Shown here one piece after another: positions 51,344 to 60,484 of a DNA stretch of 60,484 nucleotides. The stretch spans positions 1 through 60,484 of the forward strand of contig NZ_CAJFCI010000035.1 in the NCBI RefSeq assembly GCF_904061905.1, read 5' to 3'. Made by a program: the position numbers and the translations under genes. How positions within the stretch are numbered: position 1 is the first letter of the stretch; every line of letters begins with the position of its first letter. The stretch is from Zestomonas carbonaria (GTDB lineage: Bacteria > Pseudomonadota > Gammaproteobacteria > Pseudomonadales > Pseudomonadaceae). Below the pieces are notes generated by a model, which had not been told where the DNA came from, searched no databases, and worked only from the letters and a program-made list of their open reading frames with translations.

Positions 51344-51871
51344 TTACTTCTGGTAAGCCGCTACCGCCTTCAGAATCTCTGCGCGGGCCTCTTCGGCGTT
51401 GCCCCAGCGCTCGACCTTGACCCACTTGCCCTTCTCGAGATCCTTGTAGTTCTCGAAGAAGTGCTTGATCTGCTCCAGCAGCAGGGCCGGCAGGTCGGTG
51501 TATTCCTGGATGTCCTTGTACAGCACGCTCAGCTTGTCGTGCGGCACGGCGACCAGCTTGGCGTCGCCGCCGGCTTCGTCGGTCATGTGCAGCACGCCGA
51601 CCGGGCGAGCGCGGATCACCGCGCCCGGGGCCACCGGGTAGGGGGTCACGACCAGCACGTCGAGCGGGTCGCCGTCGTCGGCCAGGGTGTTGGGGATGTA
51701 GCCGTAGTTGGCCGGGTAGAACATCGGGGTGGCCATGAAGCGGTCGACGAACAGGCAGTCGCTGTCCTTGTCGATTTCATACTTGATCGGCGCGTGGTTG
51801 GCCGGGATCTCGATAGCGACGTAGATGTCGTTCGGCAGGTCTTTGCCAGCCGGGATCTTGCTGTAGCTCAT
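51344..51871 (-). CDS. ppa: Inorganic pyrophosphatase
   Basis: 175 residues, the standard length of bacterial family I pyrophosphatase. The active-site signature [10 protein letters not shown] and the flanking IKYEIDKDS and [10 protein letters not shown] blocks are intact, with the later GDAKLVAV and KDLEKGKWV blocks carrying metal and phosphate ligands. It hydrolyses pyrophosphate to drive biosynthetic reactions in the cytoplasm. It has its own terminator. The region beyond that terminator changes to integrase debris, so ppa marks the core side of the island junction. Confidence 0.97.
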   Translation of the reverse strand: MSYSKIPAGKDLPNDIYVAIEIPANHAPIKYEIDKDSDCLFVDRFMATPMFYPANYGYIPNTLADDGDPLDVLVVTPYPVAPGAVIRARPVGVLHMTDEAGGDAKLVAVPHDKLSVLYKDIQEYTDLPALLLEQIKHFFENYKDLEKGKWVKVERWGNAEEARAEILKAVAAYQK

Positions 51872-51943
51872 GGGCGTCTCCCAAGGGTGGGACCAAAAAA
51901 GTGGGCGCGATTATAGGCACATTCCCGGGGCGTTACCATGCAG

Positions 51944-52765
51944 TCATTGGTCGTATTCGGCCGGGCGGTAGTCCGGGTGCTCCGCTTGCAGCCGTTGCAG
52001 GCGCGCCAGCGGGTCCTGGCGGTAGAAGGACTTGAGCTGGGCGTAGACCGCCGGGTAGGCCGCGTCGAGCAGGTCCGGGGCGGTGAAGAAGTATTCGCTG
52101 GTCACTGCGAAGAACTCCGCCGGGTTCTCGGCGGCGTAGGGATCGATGGCGGTTTCCGCGTCGGGATCGCGGTCGAGCTGGGCGTTGAGGTCGTCGTAGG
52201 CGCCCTGCATGGCGGCGGCCCAGTCGGTGATGCTCATGTCGCGGTGCAGCGGCGGCAGGCCGTTGGCGTCGCCGTTGAGCATGTCCAGCTTGTGGGCCAG
52301 TTCGTGGATCGGCAGGTTGTAGCCGTCCCAGCCGCCGCTGGACTGCACGCCGGGCCAGGCGAGGATCACCGGGCCCCGCAGCCAGGCTTCGCCGCTGCGC
52401 TCGTCTTCGTATTCGTGCTCGACCCCGGCGGCGTCGCGGTGGCGCTGCGGGCTGACGAAGTCGTCCGGGTAGAGGACGATCTCATGGAAGCCGCCGTACC
52501 AGTCGAGGTCGGCCAGGTGCAGCAGCGGCAGTTGTGCCTGGGCGGCGAGGAACAATCGCTCGGTCTTGTCCAGCTCGACGCCGGGCAGGGCGGTCAGCCG
52601 CTTGCTGTGCAGGAACAGCACGGCGCGCTGTTGCAGGCGTTGTTCCTCGGCGTCGTCGAGGCCATCGAGGATCGGCAGGCGTGTGCGGACCTCGGCCCAG
52701 CACTGCGGGTCGATCGGGTGGCGGGCAAGGATGCGTTGGCGTCGCCAGCGACGCAGCGACCACAT
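51944..52765 (-). CDS. mtfA: MtfA-family zinc metallopeptidase
   Basis: 273 residues. The gluzincin motif HELAH is at residues 154-158, with the third ligand glutamate region AENPAEFFAVTSEYFF near the C-terminus. In E. coli MtfA is an aminopeptidase that binds the repressor Mlc and so affects ptsG; Pseudomonas lacks that PTS circuit, so the role here is open. It lies six bases after the DedA gene on the same strand and should be co-transcribed with it. Confidence 0.9.
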   Translation of the reverse strand: MWSLRRWRRQRILARHPIDPQCWAEVRTRLPILDGLDDAEEQRLQQRAVLFLHSKRLTALPGVELDKTERLFLAAQAQLPLLHLADLDWYGGFHEIVLYPDDFVSPQRHRDAAGVEHEYEDERSGEAWLRGPVILAWPGVQSSGGWDGYNLPIHELAHKLDMLNGDANGLPPLHRDMSITDWAAAMQGAYDDLNAQLDRDPDAETAIDPYAAENPAEFFAVTSEYFFTAPDLLDAAYPAVYAQLKSFYRQDPLARLQRLQAEHPDYRPAEYDQ

Positions 52766-52771
52766 CGCCGT

Positions 52772-53437
52772 TCAGCCGGCCTGCTTGGCGTCGACCCCGG
52801 CGGTGGGGCGGCGCAGTCGGTGGTGCAGCGCTCCGATGATCATCGGCAGCAGCGACAGGGCGATGATCGCCAGCACCAGCAATGACAGGTTCTGCTTGAT
52901 GAACGGCACGTTGCCGAAGAAGTAGCCGAGGGTCACCAGGCTGCCGACCCACAGCAGGCTGCCGAGCACGCTGAAGCCGAGGAAGCGCGGGTAGGGCATG
53001 TGCCCGACGCCGGCGACGAACGGCGCGAAGGTGCGCAGGATGGGCAGGAAGCGCGCCAGGGTCACGGTTTTGCCGCCGTGGCGGTCGTAGAACTCGTGGG
53101 TGCGTTGCAGGTAGTCGCGGCGGAAGATCTTCGAGTTCGGGTTGCGGAACAATCGTTCGCCGACCGTTCGGCCGATCACGTAGTTGGTGCTGTCGCCGCA
53201 GATCGCCGCAGTCATCAGCAGGCCGGCGAGCAGCACCGGGTCCATGCCGCCACCGGCGCAGATCGCCCCGGCGATGAACAGCAGCGAATCGCCCGGCAGG
53301 AAGGGCATCACCACCAGCCCGGTCTCGCAGAAGATCACCAGGAACAGGATGGCGTAGATCCACGGACCGTAGTTGGTCACGAGCAGGTTCAGGTAAGTAT
53401 CGAGGTGGAGAATCAGGTCGATCGGGTTGAATTCCAT
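52772..53437 (-). CDS. DedA-family membrane protein
   Basis: 221 residues with the DedA/SNARE-associated core: FLPGDSLLFIAGAI, GDSTNYVIGRTVGERLF, ARFLPILRTFAPFVAGVGHM and FLGFSVLGSLLWVGSLVTLGYFFG. DedA proteins act in lipid flipping and membrane potential; bacterial members are linked to undecaprenyl phosphate or phospholipid scrambling. The arginine and glycine residues of the re-entrant loops are conserved. First gene of a two-gene unit with mtfA. Confidence 0.9.
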   Translation of the reverse strand: MEFNPIDLILHLDTYLNLLVTNYGPWIYAILFLVIFCETGLVVMPFLPGDSLLFIAGAICAGGGMDPVLLAGLLMTAAICGDSTNYVIGRTVGERLFRNPNSKIFRRDYLQRTHEFYDRHGGKTVTLARFLPILRTFAPFVAGVGHMPYPRFLGFSVLGSLLWVGSLVTLGYFFGNVPFIKQNLSLLVLAIIALSLLPMIIGALHHRLRRPTAGVDAKQAG

Positions 53438-53637
53438 GAGTCGCCTATCGGGCCGTCAATGCTGGCCGGGGGTGCGGAATGCGCCGCTGGAAAGGGGCGT
53501 CTTCATATAGCGGATTGTGCGGATTATACGGGCTGACGTCGGTCGCGCGGTGCCAGTTTGTCGCAGCTTGTGTCTCCGTCGGGGCGGGCATGAAGGCTGC
53601 AAGGAGGGCTCCAGCCCGGCGATGGAGGAGTCTGCCG

Positions 53638-55188
53638 ATGTCTGTGCACGGGGTGCAACACCCGGCTGTCAGCCTAGCCTTCGGTCATGGCGTCGATCTC
53701 CCTGCCCAGGCGGCCAGGGTTCGTTCCGCCTGGGTGGCGGGGCGCCAGGGGCGTCCGCCGTCGCTCCTGGTGGCGCTGTTGTGGGTGCGTGAATGCACCA
53801 ATTCGGTGCAAATGCTGGAAGAGTGGCTCGACGAACTGTTTGCCGACTACGCCTGTACCCCGGAAGGCTGGAGCGAGCCGCAGGCCGCCCGCCAGGTGCT
53901 CGCCGCGCTCAATCTCAAGCTGTTCCGCGAACGCCAGGGCGGCGCGCGGGTTCCCGTGCTGGACGCCGGCCTGTTGCTGCTGCACGGCGACCAGGCGCAA
54001 CTGCTCCAGGCTGGCGCCATCGGTCTGCTGCGCTGCCGGGACGCGGTGCTGCAGTGCCTGCCCGGGCGCGAAGGACAGAGCCTGGGCGGGCAGGCCGAGC
54101 TGGCGCTGGTGCAGCACAACCTCTGCCTGAGTGTCGGTGAGGCGTTGCTGCTGGCGCCCCAGCCGCTGCTCGATGTGGCCGATCGGCAAGGCTGGCGGCG
54201 AGCCTGTGCCGAGGCCGACGACAAGTCGCTGGAGGCCTGCCTGGAGCCTTGGCTGCAAGCGCCCGGCGCCGCCGTGCTGGCGCTGCCCGGCAGGACCGAC
54301 GAGCTGCCGCCGCCGGAGCCGCCCGGTCGCTGGCCGGCGTTCGCGGATGCGCGGCCCGGTGCCGAGGTCGATGGCTGGACGCTGCTCGAATCCTGCCCCT
54401 ACGGGCCGCCCGGCCGGATGTTCCGGGCCTGTGGCGAGAGCGGGCGCGAGGCACTGCTCTGGCTGGCCGAGACGGCGGCCGACGAAGCCTTCTGGCAGCG
54501 CGAGTGGGTATTGCGCCGCAGCCCGCTGCGCAGCCTGCCGCAGGTGCTCTCGGCGCGGGTGGCGCGCAGTCATGCCTTCATCCTGTTCGCCCTGCCGGCG
54601 CCCGGCATGCGCAGCCTGGAGGGCTGGCGGACGACGCGGCGCACGCTGTCCGCAGAGCGGGCGCTGGCCTTGCTGGTGCAGTTGATCGCGGCGGTGCGCG
54701 CCCTGCAACGGCGCGGCATGCAGGGCCTGTGGCTGGGCCCGAGGCAGATCCTGGTGGACGAACGCGGCCAACTGCTGCTGCTGCCCGAACAGGCCGCGCT
54801 GCTGCCCGGCGTGGCTCCCCAGCCGCTGCCGGCCGACGCGGTGCCGCTGGCACCGGAGCTGCGCCGTGGCGAGCACTGCGACGGGCGCGCCGACCAGTTC
54901 GCCGTGGCCGCGCTGCTCTACTGGCTGATCGCCGGGCGCTGGCCGGCGGTGGCCAGGCCGGGACGCGAGGTGGACAGCCGTTACGAACCGTTGGCCGAAC
55001 GGGTGCCGGAAGGTTGGGATGGGGTATTGGCGCGCGCCCTGGCGCCACAACCGCAGGGCCGCTACGACGCCCTGTCGGAACTGCAGCGGGCGCTGGAGGA
55101 TTGCTTGCGGGCGAGCCGCGAGCGCAGCGGCGCGGCGGCCTGGGCGAAGGGAATCTGCGCCTGGCTGCACCGCCGCTGGCGTGGCTAG
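53638..55188 (+). CDS. Degenerate PP2C-like / Ser-Thr kinase-like fusion (pseudoenzyme)
   Basis: 516 residues from ATG 53638, which has a strong GGAGGAG site. The first ~240 residues resemble a PP2C phosphatase half without its metal aspartates (WVRECTNSVQMLEEWLDELF, ALNLKLFRERQGGARVP). The remainder follows a protein-kinase plan: a glycine-loop-like start (YGPPGRMFRACGESG), a helical lobe, LWLGPRQILVDERGQLLLLPE where HRDxKPxN and DFG should be, and an activation-loop/C-lobe stretch with DGRADQFAVAALLYWLIAGRWP. The catalytic Asp, Lys and Asn are not conserved. It probably binds a partner rather than phosphorylating it. No membrane helix is present. Confidence 0.65.
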   Translation: MSVHGVQHPAVSLAFGHGVDLPAQAARVRSAWVAGRQGRPPSLLVALLWVRECTNSVQMLEEWLDELFADYACTPEGWSEPQAARQVLAALNLKLFRERQGGARVPVLDAGLLLLHGDQAQLLQAGAIGLLRCRDAVLQCLPGREGQSLGGQAELALVQHNLCLSVGEALLLAPQPLLDVADRQGWRRACAEADDKSLEACLEPWLQAPGAAVLALPGRTDELPPPEPPGRWPAFADARPGAEVDGWTLLESCPYGPPGRMFRACGESGREALLWLAETAADEAFWQREWVLRRSPLRSLPQVLSARVARSHAFILFALPAPGMRSLEGWRTTRRTLSAERALALLVQLIAAVRALQRRGMQGLWLGPRQILVDERGQLLLLPEQAALLPGVAPQPLPADAVPLAPELRRGEHCDGRADQFAVAALLYWLIAGRWPAVARPGREVDSRYEPLAERVPEGWDGVLARALAPQPQGRYDALSELQRALEDCLRASRERSGAAAWAKGICAWLHRRWRG

Positions 55189-55215
55189 TGGGGGCACGTG
55201 CCCCCGGCCGGTGGG

Positions 55216-55671
55216 TCAGTCGCCGTTGATCGGCAGCACGTAGTTCTTGAACTCGCTGTCCTCGTGGAAGCCGATCGACTCGTAGACCTTGTGTGCCACC
55301 TCGTTGTCGACCTTGGTCGACACCCGCATGCGCACGGCGTTGGTTTCCTTGGCCATCTTCTTGGCGGTCTGCAGCAGGCGGTCGGCGACCAGTTGGCGGC
55401 GGGCCTCCTCGGCAACGTAGATGTCGTTGAGAATCCACACGCGCTTGAGCGACAGGGACGAGTAGCTGGGATAGAGCTGGCAGAAGCCGAGCAGCTTGTC
55501 CTCATCGTCTGGCATTGCCAGGTAGATCACCGATTCCTTGCGCCGCAGACGCTTCTCGAGAAAGCGGCGGGAGGCTTCGGGGAACGCGAGCTCGCCATAG
55601 AACTCGCGGTATTTGACGAACAGCGGGGTCAGCAGATCCAGGTGCTCCAGGGTCGCTTGGATGATGCGCAT
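55216..55671 (-). CDS. GNAT-family N-acetyltransferase
   Basis: 151 residues. The acetyl-CoA-binding region reads LNDIYVAEEARRQLVADRLLQ, an R/Q-x-x-G/A-variant, followed by NAVRMRVSTKVDNEVAHKVYESIGF. The small size and the FCQLYPSYSSLSLKRVW strand pair are typical of stand-alone GNAT enzymes. The substrate is unknown. It is convergent with the pseudokinase gene and divergent from the hybrid sensor kinase. Confidence 0.85.
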   Translation of the reverse strand: MRIIQATLEHLDLLTPLFVKYREFYGELAFPEASRRFLEKRLRRKESVIYLAMPDDEDKLLGFCQLYPSYSSLSLKRVWILNDIYVAEEARRQLVADRLLQTAKKMAKETNAVRMRVSTKVDNEVAHKVYESIGFHEDSEFKNYVLPINGD

Positions 55672-56024
55672 GGGCAGGCCTCGGCGTCAGTGAATGGGCA
55701 TTCGACAGGCAGTTGGAAAACGTCGGTGCTTGGCTGTGCAGCGTTGAAAACAGGCCCGGTCCGCTCATTCACGGCTCGTGAACTCCACGCTCCGGCCCTT
55801 GCCTTCGCTCACTGCGTTTTGCAACGGCCTGTCAAAGCAATGCAGGTGATGTGCCAGCACCCGCGCATGCTGCCGCAAAGTGGTTGGAAAGCGCAATCCA
55901 AGCGAGCGTTTGCTTGGTTTTTGGCGAAAACCGGCGGAAGGACGGGGAATTGTCGATCGCCCTCGCGAAGCGCCCCGCCGGCTGGCTACGCTTGCCCAGA
56001 CGGCAGGCGAAGGATGGAGTCGCA
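55672..56024. other. Intergenic region before the hybrid sensor kinase
   Basis: 353 bases; the MITE-like element at 55704-55833 is listed separately. Only the 14 or so bases next to 56025 (AAGGATGGAG) have a clear function, as the ribosome site of the kinase. No further gene is seen. Confidence 0.4.
55704..55833. repeat. 130-bp element with 19-bp terminal inverted repeats (MITE/REP-like)
   Basis: GACAGGCAGTTGGAAAACG at 55704-55722 is matched in inverse orientation at 55815-55833 with two mismatches. A partial internal copy of the end (GTTGAAAACAGGCC) lies near 55744. The element carries no reading frame and has the size and form of a non-autonomous repeat. Confidence 0.55.
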
Positions 56025-59000
56025 ATGGTGCGCGGATGGCTGGGCTTGATGGTGTTGCTGGGCTGGCTGGCCGGGCAGGCGTGGGCGTCCGAGGCGCTGC
56101 CGTTGAGTGCCCAGGAGCGCGCCTGGCGCGACGCCAACCCGGTGCTGCGGGTGGGGGTCGAGCGCGAGGGCTGGCCACCGTTCGACATCGTCGAGGCCGG
56201 CAACTATCGCGGCATCAGCGCCGACTACCTGGAACTGCTCGCCCAGCGGCTGGGCATGCGTGTCGAGCCGGTGTTCCTGGACGACTGGGACCGGGCGCTG
56301 GAGGCCCTGCGTACCGGTGAGGTGGACGTCCTGCCGTCGGTGGCGCGGACGCCGGAGCGGGAAGGACGGATGCTGTTCAGCCAGCCCTACCTGGTCAGCA
56401 ACAGCCTGATCTTCAGCCGCTACGACGTGGAATTGCAGGGGCTCGACGACCTGGCCGGCAAGCGCGTGGCGATGGAGCGCGGCTACGCCCTCGGCGAACT
56501 GCTGCGGCGGCGCGTGCCGGAGGCGCTGCTGGTCGAGACGCAGAACACCGAGGCGGCCCTGCGCGCGGTATCCACCGGGCGCGCCGAAGCCTATGTCGGC
56601 GACATGATCGTGGCCAGCTACCTGATCCGCAAACACAGCCTGGCCAACCTGGTGCTGCATGGCGAGAGCGGCCTGGCCGGCAGCGACGTCCGCTTGGCCG
56701 TGCGCCGCGATGCGCCGATCCTGCTCGATATGCTCAACCAGGCGCTGGCCAGCCTCGCCGGGCCGGAACGTGATGCAATCGAGGCGCGCTGGCTGCCCTC
56801 GCTGGACTACCTCAGTTGGCAGCGCCTGCTGCGCCAGGGCTGGCCCTACGGCCTCGGCGTGGTACTGCTGCTCGCTTTCGTGCTGCTGTGGAACCGCCGG
56901 CTGCACGTGCAGATCGTCGAGCGCCGGCGCGCCGAGGCCGAGGCGCAGCAGCAGCGCAGCCGGTTGCAGGCGCTGGTCAACGCGATTCCCGACCCGATCT
57001 GGTTCAAGGACAACGAAGGCCGCTACGGCGGGGTCAACCAGGCGTTCGCGGCGCTGGTGGGCCGTCCGCGCTCGGAATTGCTCGGCCTGCGCGACATCGA
57101 CCTGCTGACGCGCGACGAGGCGGAGCGCCGGCATATCCTCGACGACGAGGCGCTGGCTCACCCGCAGCCGGTGGAGAGCGAGGACTGGTGGACCTGCCGG
57201 GACGGCCGCCGGCTGCTGCTGGCGACCGTGCGCGCGACCTTCTACGACGCCAAGGGGCACACCCTCGGCCTGGTCGGGGTGAGCCGCGACATCACCGCGC
57301 GCAAGGAATTCGAGGAGGCGCTGGAGCAGGCCAAGGCGCTGGCCGAGCAGGCGGCGCGGCTGAAGTCGGACTTCCTCGCCAACATGAGCCATGAGATCCG
57401 CACGCCGCTGAACGCCATCATCGGCATGACCCACCTGGTGCTCGACAGCCAACTGGACGACCGCCAGCGCGGCTACCTGAACAAGGTCCAACTGGCCAGC
57501 CAGCACCTGCTCGGCCTGCTCAACGACATCCTCGACTTCTCCAAGATCGAAGCCGGCAAGCTGAGCCTGGAGCGGATCCCCTTCGACCTGCGCGATGTGC
57601 TGGACAACCTCGCCGGGCTTATCGGCGACCGGGCGGCGGACAAGGGCCTGACCCTGCTGTTCAGCCGCGATCCGCAGGTGCCCGGACGATTGATCGGCGA
57701 CCCGCTGCGCCTCGTACAGATACTGATCAACTACGCCAACAACGCGCTGAAGTTCACCGAGCGCGGCGAGATCGAGGTGCTGGTGCGTCTCGAACACCGC
57801 GACGCGCAGACGGTGCACCTCTACTTCGGCGTGCGCGACACCGGCATCGGCCTGAGTCGGAGCCAGCAGCGGCGGCTGTTCGAGTCCTTCCAGCAGGCCG
57901 ACAGCTCGATCACCCGCAAGTACGGCGGCACCGGCCTCGGACTGGCCATCAGCAAGCGCCTGGCCGAGGCCATGGGCGGCAGCGTGGGGGTGGAGAGCCG
58001 GCAGGGCGAGGGCAGCGAGTTTTGGGTGCGGCTGCCGTTCGGCGAGGCCGGGGAGCAGGTGCATATCCCGCCGGTTGCGGCATTGACACGCTTTCCCGGC
58101 CAGCGCGTGCTGCTGGTGGAGGACAGCGAGATGGGCCAGGAAGTGGCCTGCGGCCTGCTGAACGGCTTCGGCTTGCAGGTGGATGTCGCCGGCAACGGCG
58201 CCCAGGCCCTGGAGAAGCTGCGTGCAAGCAACGATGGTGACTACGCGCTGGTGCTGATGGACGTGCAGATGCCGGTGATGGATGGCCTGGCCGCCACCCG
58301 CGAGCTGCGCCGCGAGCCGCGCTTCGCCGGGTTGCCGGTGCTGGCGCTGACCGCCAACGCCGGGGAACGCGAAACCAGCCTGGCCGCCGGGATGAACGAC
58401 CACCTGACCAAGCCCATCGAGCCGCAGGTACTGTGGAGCAGCCTCCGGCACTGGCTGGGCGACATCGAGTCGGTGTCCCCGCCCGAGCCGCCGTTGCCGG
58501 ACTGGCGGCTGCCTGGCGTGGACCTCGCCGCCGGGCTGCGCCGCACCCTGGGCAGGGTCGACCGCTATGGCGCGCTGCTGCGGCGTTTCGCCGATGGCCA
58601 GCGACGCTTCGCCGACGATCTGCGCCAGGCCCTGGAGACGGGCGACCTGGAGCGCGCGGAGCGCTTGGCCCACGATCTCAAGGCTCAGGTCGGGACCCTT
58701 GGCGCGGAAGACTTGCAGGTGCGGGCCGCGGCGCTGGAGAGCGTGCTGCGCGCTGGCGCCGACCTCGACGCGGTGGCGGAACCGTTGGCCGAGCTGGACG
58801 CCGGCCTGCAAGCGCTGATCGCCGCGGTCGACGCTGAACTGCCGACGCCGCCGACAGTCGAAAGCGTGGTGGACGAACAGGCGCTCGTGGCTCTGTGCCG
58901 CCGGCTCGCCGACCTGTTCGCCGAACACGACCCGCGCGGTGGACGGTTGTTCACCGAAAGCGCGGGTCTGCTGCGTTCGGCGTTCGCCGACGATTGCTCG

Positions 59001-59090
59001 GCTATCGAAGCGGCGGTGCGCGACTATGATTTCGACAAGGCGTTGCGAAGCCTGGACGAAGCGGTGCGGCGACGCGGTATGGAACTGTAG
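56025..59090 (+). CDS. BvgS/EvgS-type hybrid sensor histidine kinase
   Basis: 1021 residues from ATG 56025 (AAGGATGGAG upstream). Order: signal peptide, one periplasmic bacterial solute-binding type 3 domain (about 30-255, [13 protein letters not shown]), a membrane helix (about 272-292), PAS domain (about 315-425), HisKA with H-box [15 protein letters not shown] (about 452), HATPase with [13 protein letters not shown] and [19 protein letters not shown], receiver domain with phospho-aspartate in [11 protein letters not shown] (about 745) and a C-terminal Hpt domain with [13 protein letters not shown] (His about 882). Full phosphorelay parts are present. The 37-base gap to the HD-GYP regulator suggests the latter is its output partner. 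The ligand is likely a small organic solute. Confidence 0.92.
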   Translation: MVRGWLGLMVLLGWLAGQAWASEALPLSAQERAWRDANPVLRVGVEREGWPPFDIVEAGNYRGISADYLELLAQRLGMRVEPVFLDDWDRALEALRTGEVDVLPSVARTPEREGRMLFSQPYLVSNSLIFSRYDVELQGLDDLAGKRVAMERGYALGELLRRRVPEALLVETQNTEAALRAVSTGRAEAYVGDMIVASYLIRKHSLANLVLHGESGLAGSDVRLAVRRDAPILLDMLNQALASLAGPERDAIEARWLPSLDYLSWQRLLRQGWPYGLGVVLLLAFVLLWNRRLHVQIVERRRAEAEAQQQRSRLQALVNAIPDPIWFKDNEGRYGGVNQAFAALVGRPRSELLGLRDIDLLTRDEAERRHILDDEALAHPQPVESEDWWTCRDGRRLLLATVRATFYDAKGHTLGLVGVSRDITARKEFEEALEQAKALAEQAARLKSDFLANMSHEIRTPLNAIIGMTHLVLDSQLDDRQRGYLNKVQLASQHLLGLLNDILDFSKIEAGKLSLERIPFDLRDVLDNLAGLIGDRAADKGLTLLFSRDPQVPGRLIGDPLRLVQILINYANNALKFTERGEIEVLVRLEHRDAQTVHLYFGVRDTGIGLSRSQQRRLFESFQQADSSITRKYGGTGLGLAISKRLAEAMGGSVGVESRQGEGSEFWVRLPFGEAGEQVHIPPVAALTRFPGQRVLLVEDSEMGQEVACGLLNGFGLQVDVAGNGAQALEKLRASNDGDYALVLMDVQMPVMDGLAATRELRREPRFAGLPVLALTANAGERETSLAAGMNDHLTKPIEPQVLWSSLRHWLGDIESVSPPEPPLPDWRLPGVDLAAGLRRTLGRVDRYGALLRRFADGQRRFADDLRQALETGDLERAERLAHDLKAQVGTLGAEDLQVRAAALESVLRAGADLDAVAEPLAELDAGLQALIAAVDAELPTPPTVESVVDEQALVALCRRLADLFAEHDPRGGRLFTESAGLLRSAFADDCSAIEAAVRDYDFDKALRSLDEAVRRRGMEL

Positions 59091-59127
59091 GGTGTCACGC
59101 GGGCCGAGGGCTCGGGAGGTGGTGAAG

Positions 59128-60309
59128 ATGAATGGCATCCTGGACCGTTCCGACCAGGAGATCATCCTAGTGGTCGACGACATGCCGGACAATCTCGAGC
59201 TGGTCAGCGACCTGTTGCTCGAGCATTACCGGGTTCGCGCCGCCAGCAGCGGCGCCAAGGCGTTGCACATCGCCGCGCTGCATCCGCAGCCGGACCTGAT
59301 CCTGCTCGACGTGATGATGCCGGAGCTGGACGGCTACGAGGTCTGCCGCCGCCTCAAGGCCGACCCGGCGACCCGCGACATCCCGGTGATCTTCCTGTCC
59401 GCGCGCAACGAGGTGGCCGACGAACAGCACGGCTTCGACCTCGGCGCCGCCGACTACATCAGCAAGCCGATCAGCCCGCCGCTCCTGCTCGCCCGGGTGC
59501 GCGCGCACCTGCAACTCAAGGCCGCCACCGACTATTTGCGCGACAAGAGCGAATACCTGGAGCTGGAAGTCCGGCGGCGCACCCGCGAGATCCAGCGCCT
59601 GCACGACGCCATCATGGAAACCATGGCGCAGCTCGCCGACACCCGCGACAACCCCTGCGGCCAGCATCTGGTGCGCATCGAGCTGTTCATGCGCGAACTG
59701 GCCGCCGCCCTGGCCCGCCAGGTGCCGGCGCTGAGCGAGGCGTTCGATGACGAATACATCCGCATGCTCGGCAAGTCGGCTCTGCTCCACGACATTGGCA
59801 AACTGACCATTCCCGACCGCATCCTGCTCAACCCGGCGCCGCTGGGCGAGGCCGACCTGGCGATCCTGCGGGGCTATCCCACCGCCAGCCGCGACGCCAT
59901 CGAACGCGCCGAGCGCAAGCTGGGCGGTTCGGCCGGTTACCTGACCCTGGCCAAGGAGATCGCCTACAGCTACCACGAATGCTGGGACGGCAGCGGTTAT
60001 CCACAGGGCCTGCGCGGCGAGCAGATCCCGCTGTCGGCGCGGCTGATGGCGGTGGCCGACTGCTACGACGAACTGACCAGCAGGCACCCCTACCGGCCGC
60101 AGCACAGCCACGCCGAGGCGGTGACCCGGATCGGCGCGGCCAGCGGCACCCGGTTCGATCCGCAGGTGGTCCTGGCCTTCCTTGAAGTGGCCGACCGCTT
60201 CGCCGCCATCGCCCGCCAGCACGCCGACAACGACGCCGCCGTCGGCCTCGGCCTCGAACGCCTGGCGGCTTCGCTGGCGGAAAGCATCGAATTGAGTGCG
60301 CCGGAGTGA
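59128..60309 (+). CDS. Response regulator with HD-GYP domain (active site partly altered)
   Basis: 393 residues from ATG 59128 with GGAGG upstream. The N-terminal receiver has the phospho-aspartate in LLDVMMPELDG (about 60) and the KPI block. A coiled linker (YLELEVRRRTREIQRLHDAI) leads to an HD-GYP domain: LLHDIGKLTIPDRILL (HD about 219), YHECWDGSGYP and ADCYDELTSRHPY. HD-GYP enzymes hydrolyse cyclic-di-GMP. The histidine usually found in KxHxxxG reads RGYP, and the first of the paired histidines before E reads Y, so metal binding may be weakened. It is co-transcribed with the hybrid kinase. Confidence 0.9.
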   Translation: MNGILDRSDQEIILVVDDMPDNLELVSDLLLEHYRVRAASSGAKALHIAALHPQPDLILLDVMMPELDGYEVCRRLKADPATRDIPVIFLSARNEVADEQHGFDLGAADYISKPISPPLLLARVRAHLQLKAATDYLRDKSEYLELEVRRRTREIQRLHDAIMETMAQLADTRDNPCGQHLVRIELFMRELAAALARQVPALSEAFDDEYIRMLGKSALLHDIGKLTIPDRILLNPAPLGEADLAILRGYPTASRDAIERAERKLGGSAGYLTLAKEIAYSYHECWDGSGYPQGLRGEQIPLSARLMAVADCYDELTSRHPYRPQHSHAEAVTRIGAASGTRFDPQVVLAFLEVADRFAAIARQHADNDAAVGLGLERLAASLAESIELSAPE

Positions 60310-60338
60310 TGGGTATCACTGCGCTTGTTTTTCTGGGT

Positions 60339-60400
60339 CCCCGCGTTCGCGGGGATGACGGGAGAAACTCCGAAGCTCGACCGTCATTCCCGCGTTCGCG
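60339..60400. repeat. Inverted REP-like pair (BIME-type) after the HD-GYP gene
   Basis: CCCCGCG TT CGCGGGG at 60339-60354 forms a hairpin extended by ATGACGG, and 60381-60394 (CCGTCATTCCCGCG) is an inverted near-copy of 60348-60361. The two hairpins face each other about 20 bases apart, the layout of paired REP elements, and may also terminate the operon. The rest of the window end (60401-60484) shows nothing recognisable. Confidence 0.6.
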
Positions 60401-60484
60401 CACTACTGTCCGGAATATTTTCGAGGGGGCGTCTGGAGGGCTTGCGGGGGCTGAAGGCACGGGTTAAACCGTTGAGCGCCAACT

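Noticed and set aside
55986..59192. 1068-codon minus frame opposite the hybrid kinase
   Set aside because: Composition is that of an antisense shadow and all recognised domains lie on the plus strand.

Overview
The window is high-GC Pseudomonas-type DNA, and the gene content points to the P. aeruginosa / P. nitroreducens side of the genus (inference; no search was possible). The right end (about 51.3-60.5 kb) looks like core chromosome: ppa, an MtfA-type metallopeptidase and a DedA protein in the order I recall from P. aeruginosa, then a kinase-like protein, a GNAT acetyltransferase, a BvgS-type hybrid sensor kinase and an HD-GYP response regulator. Everything to the left is accessory and mosaic. 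It carries IS30, IS630 and IS5-type debris, a truncated P4-type integrase fused to a DUF932 fragment beside ppa, and several broken genes at 1-4 kb around a low-GC island of three small secreted proteins.

The main content is two copies of one envelope system. Cluster A (4.0-13.7 kb, mostly minus strand) is an alpha/beta hydrolase, DUF1302 outer-membrane protein, DUF1329 protein, YCF48-type beta-propeller protein and MMPL/RND exporter, with a divergent AraC regulator and a small exported helical protein. Cluster B (27-50 kb) has the same parts (AraC regulator, exported helical protein, YCF48 protein, RND exporter, DUF1302, DUF1329) plus a neutral-ceramidase-family protein, a fatty-aldehyde-type dehydrogenase, a chemoreceptor, a di-heme and a mono-heme cytochrome c, a PLP enzyme of the alanine racemase / D-threonine aldolase fold, a Tat-exported FAD oxidase, a YkvI-type permease and an SDR. 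The PLP enzyme, FAD oxidase, mono-heme cytochrome and AraC regulator resemble the sphBCD / sphR sphingosine genes of P. aeruginosa. I propose that cluster B is a sphingoid or related amphiphile uptake-and-degradation island: C1 oxidation by the FAD enzyme with cytochrome c as acceptor, retro-aldol cleavage by the PLP enzyme, and oxidation of the released long-chain aldehyde by the ALDH. A repeated TGGCrTG-type motif lies 116-132 bp before five start codons in cluster B, once a 154-bp IS5-type MITE in front of the ceramidase-like gene is subtracted. It is the best candidate operator for the cluster B regulator.

Between the clusters lie a translationally coupled MFS / DsbA-like / Rieske / YeiH operon and a quinone oxidoreductase / TauD dioxygenase / BKACE operon (13.8-20.4 kb). 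Together they look like catabolism of a small organic acid, possibly a sulfonate. They are followed by a DUF3313 lipoprotein, PPK2 polyphosphate kinase, a yiaW-yiaV-like pair and an OsmC-YcaO fusion protein (20.6-26.3 kb). No rRNA, tRNA or CRISPR array was seen.
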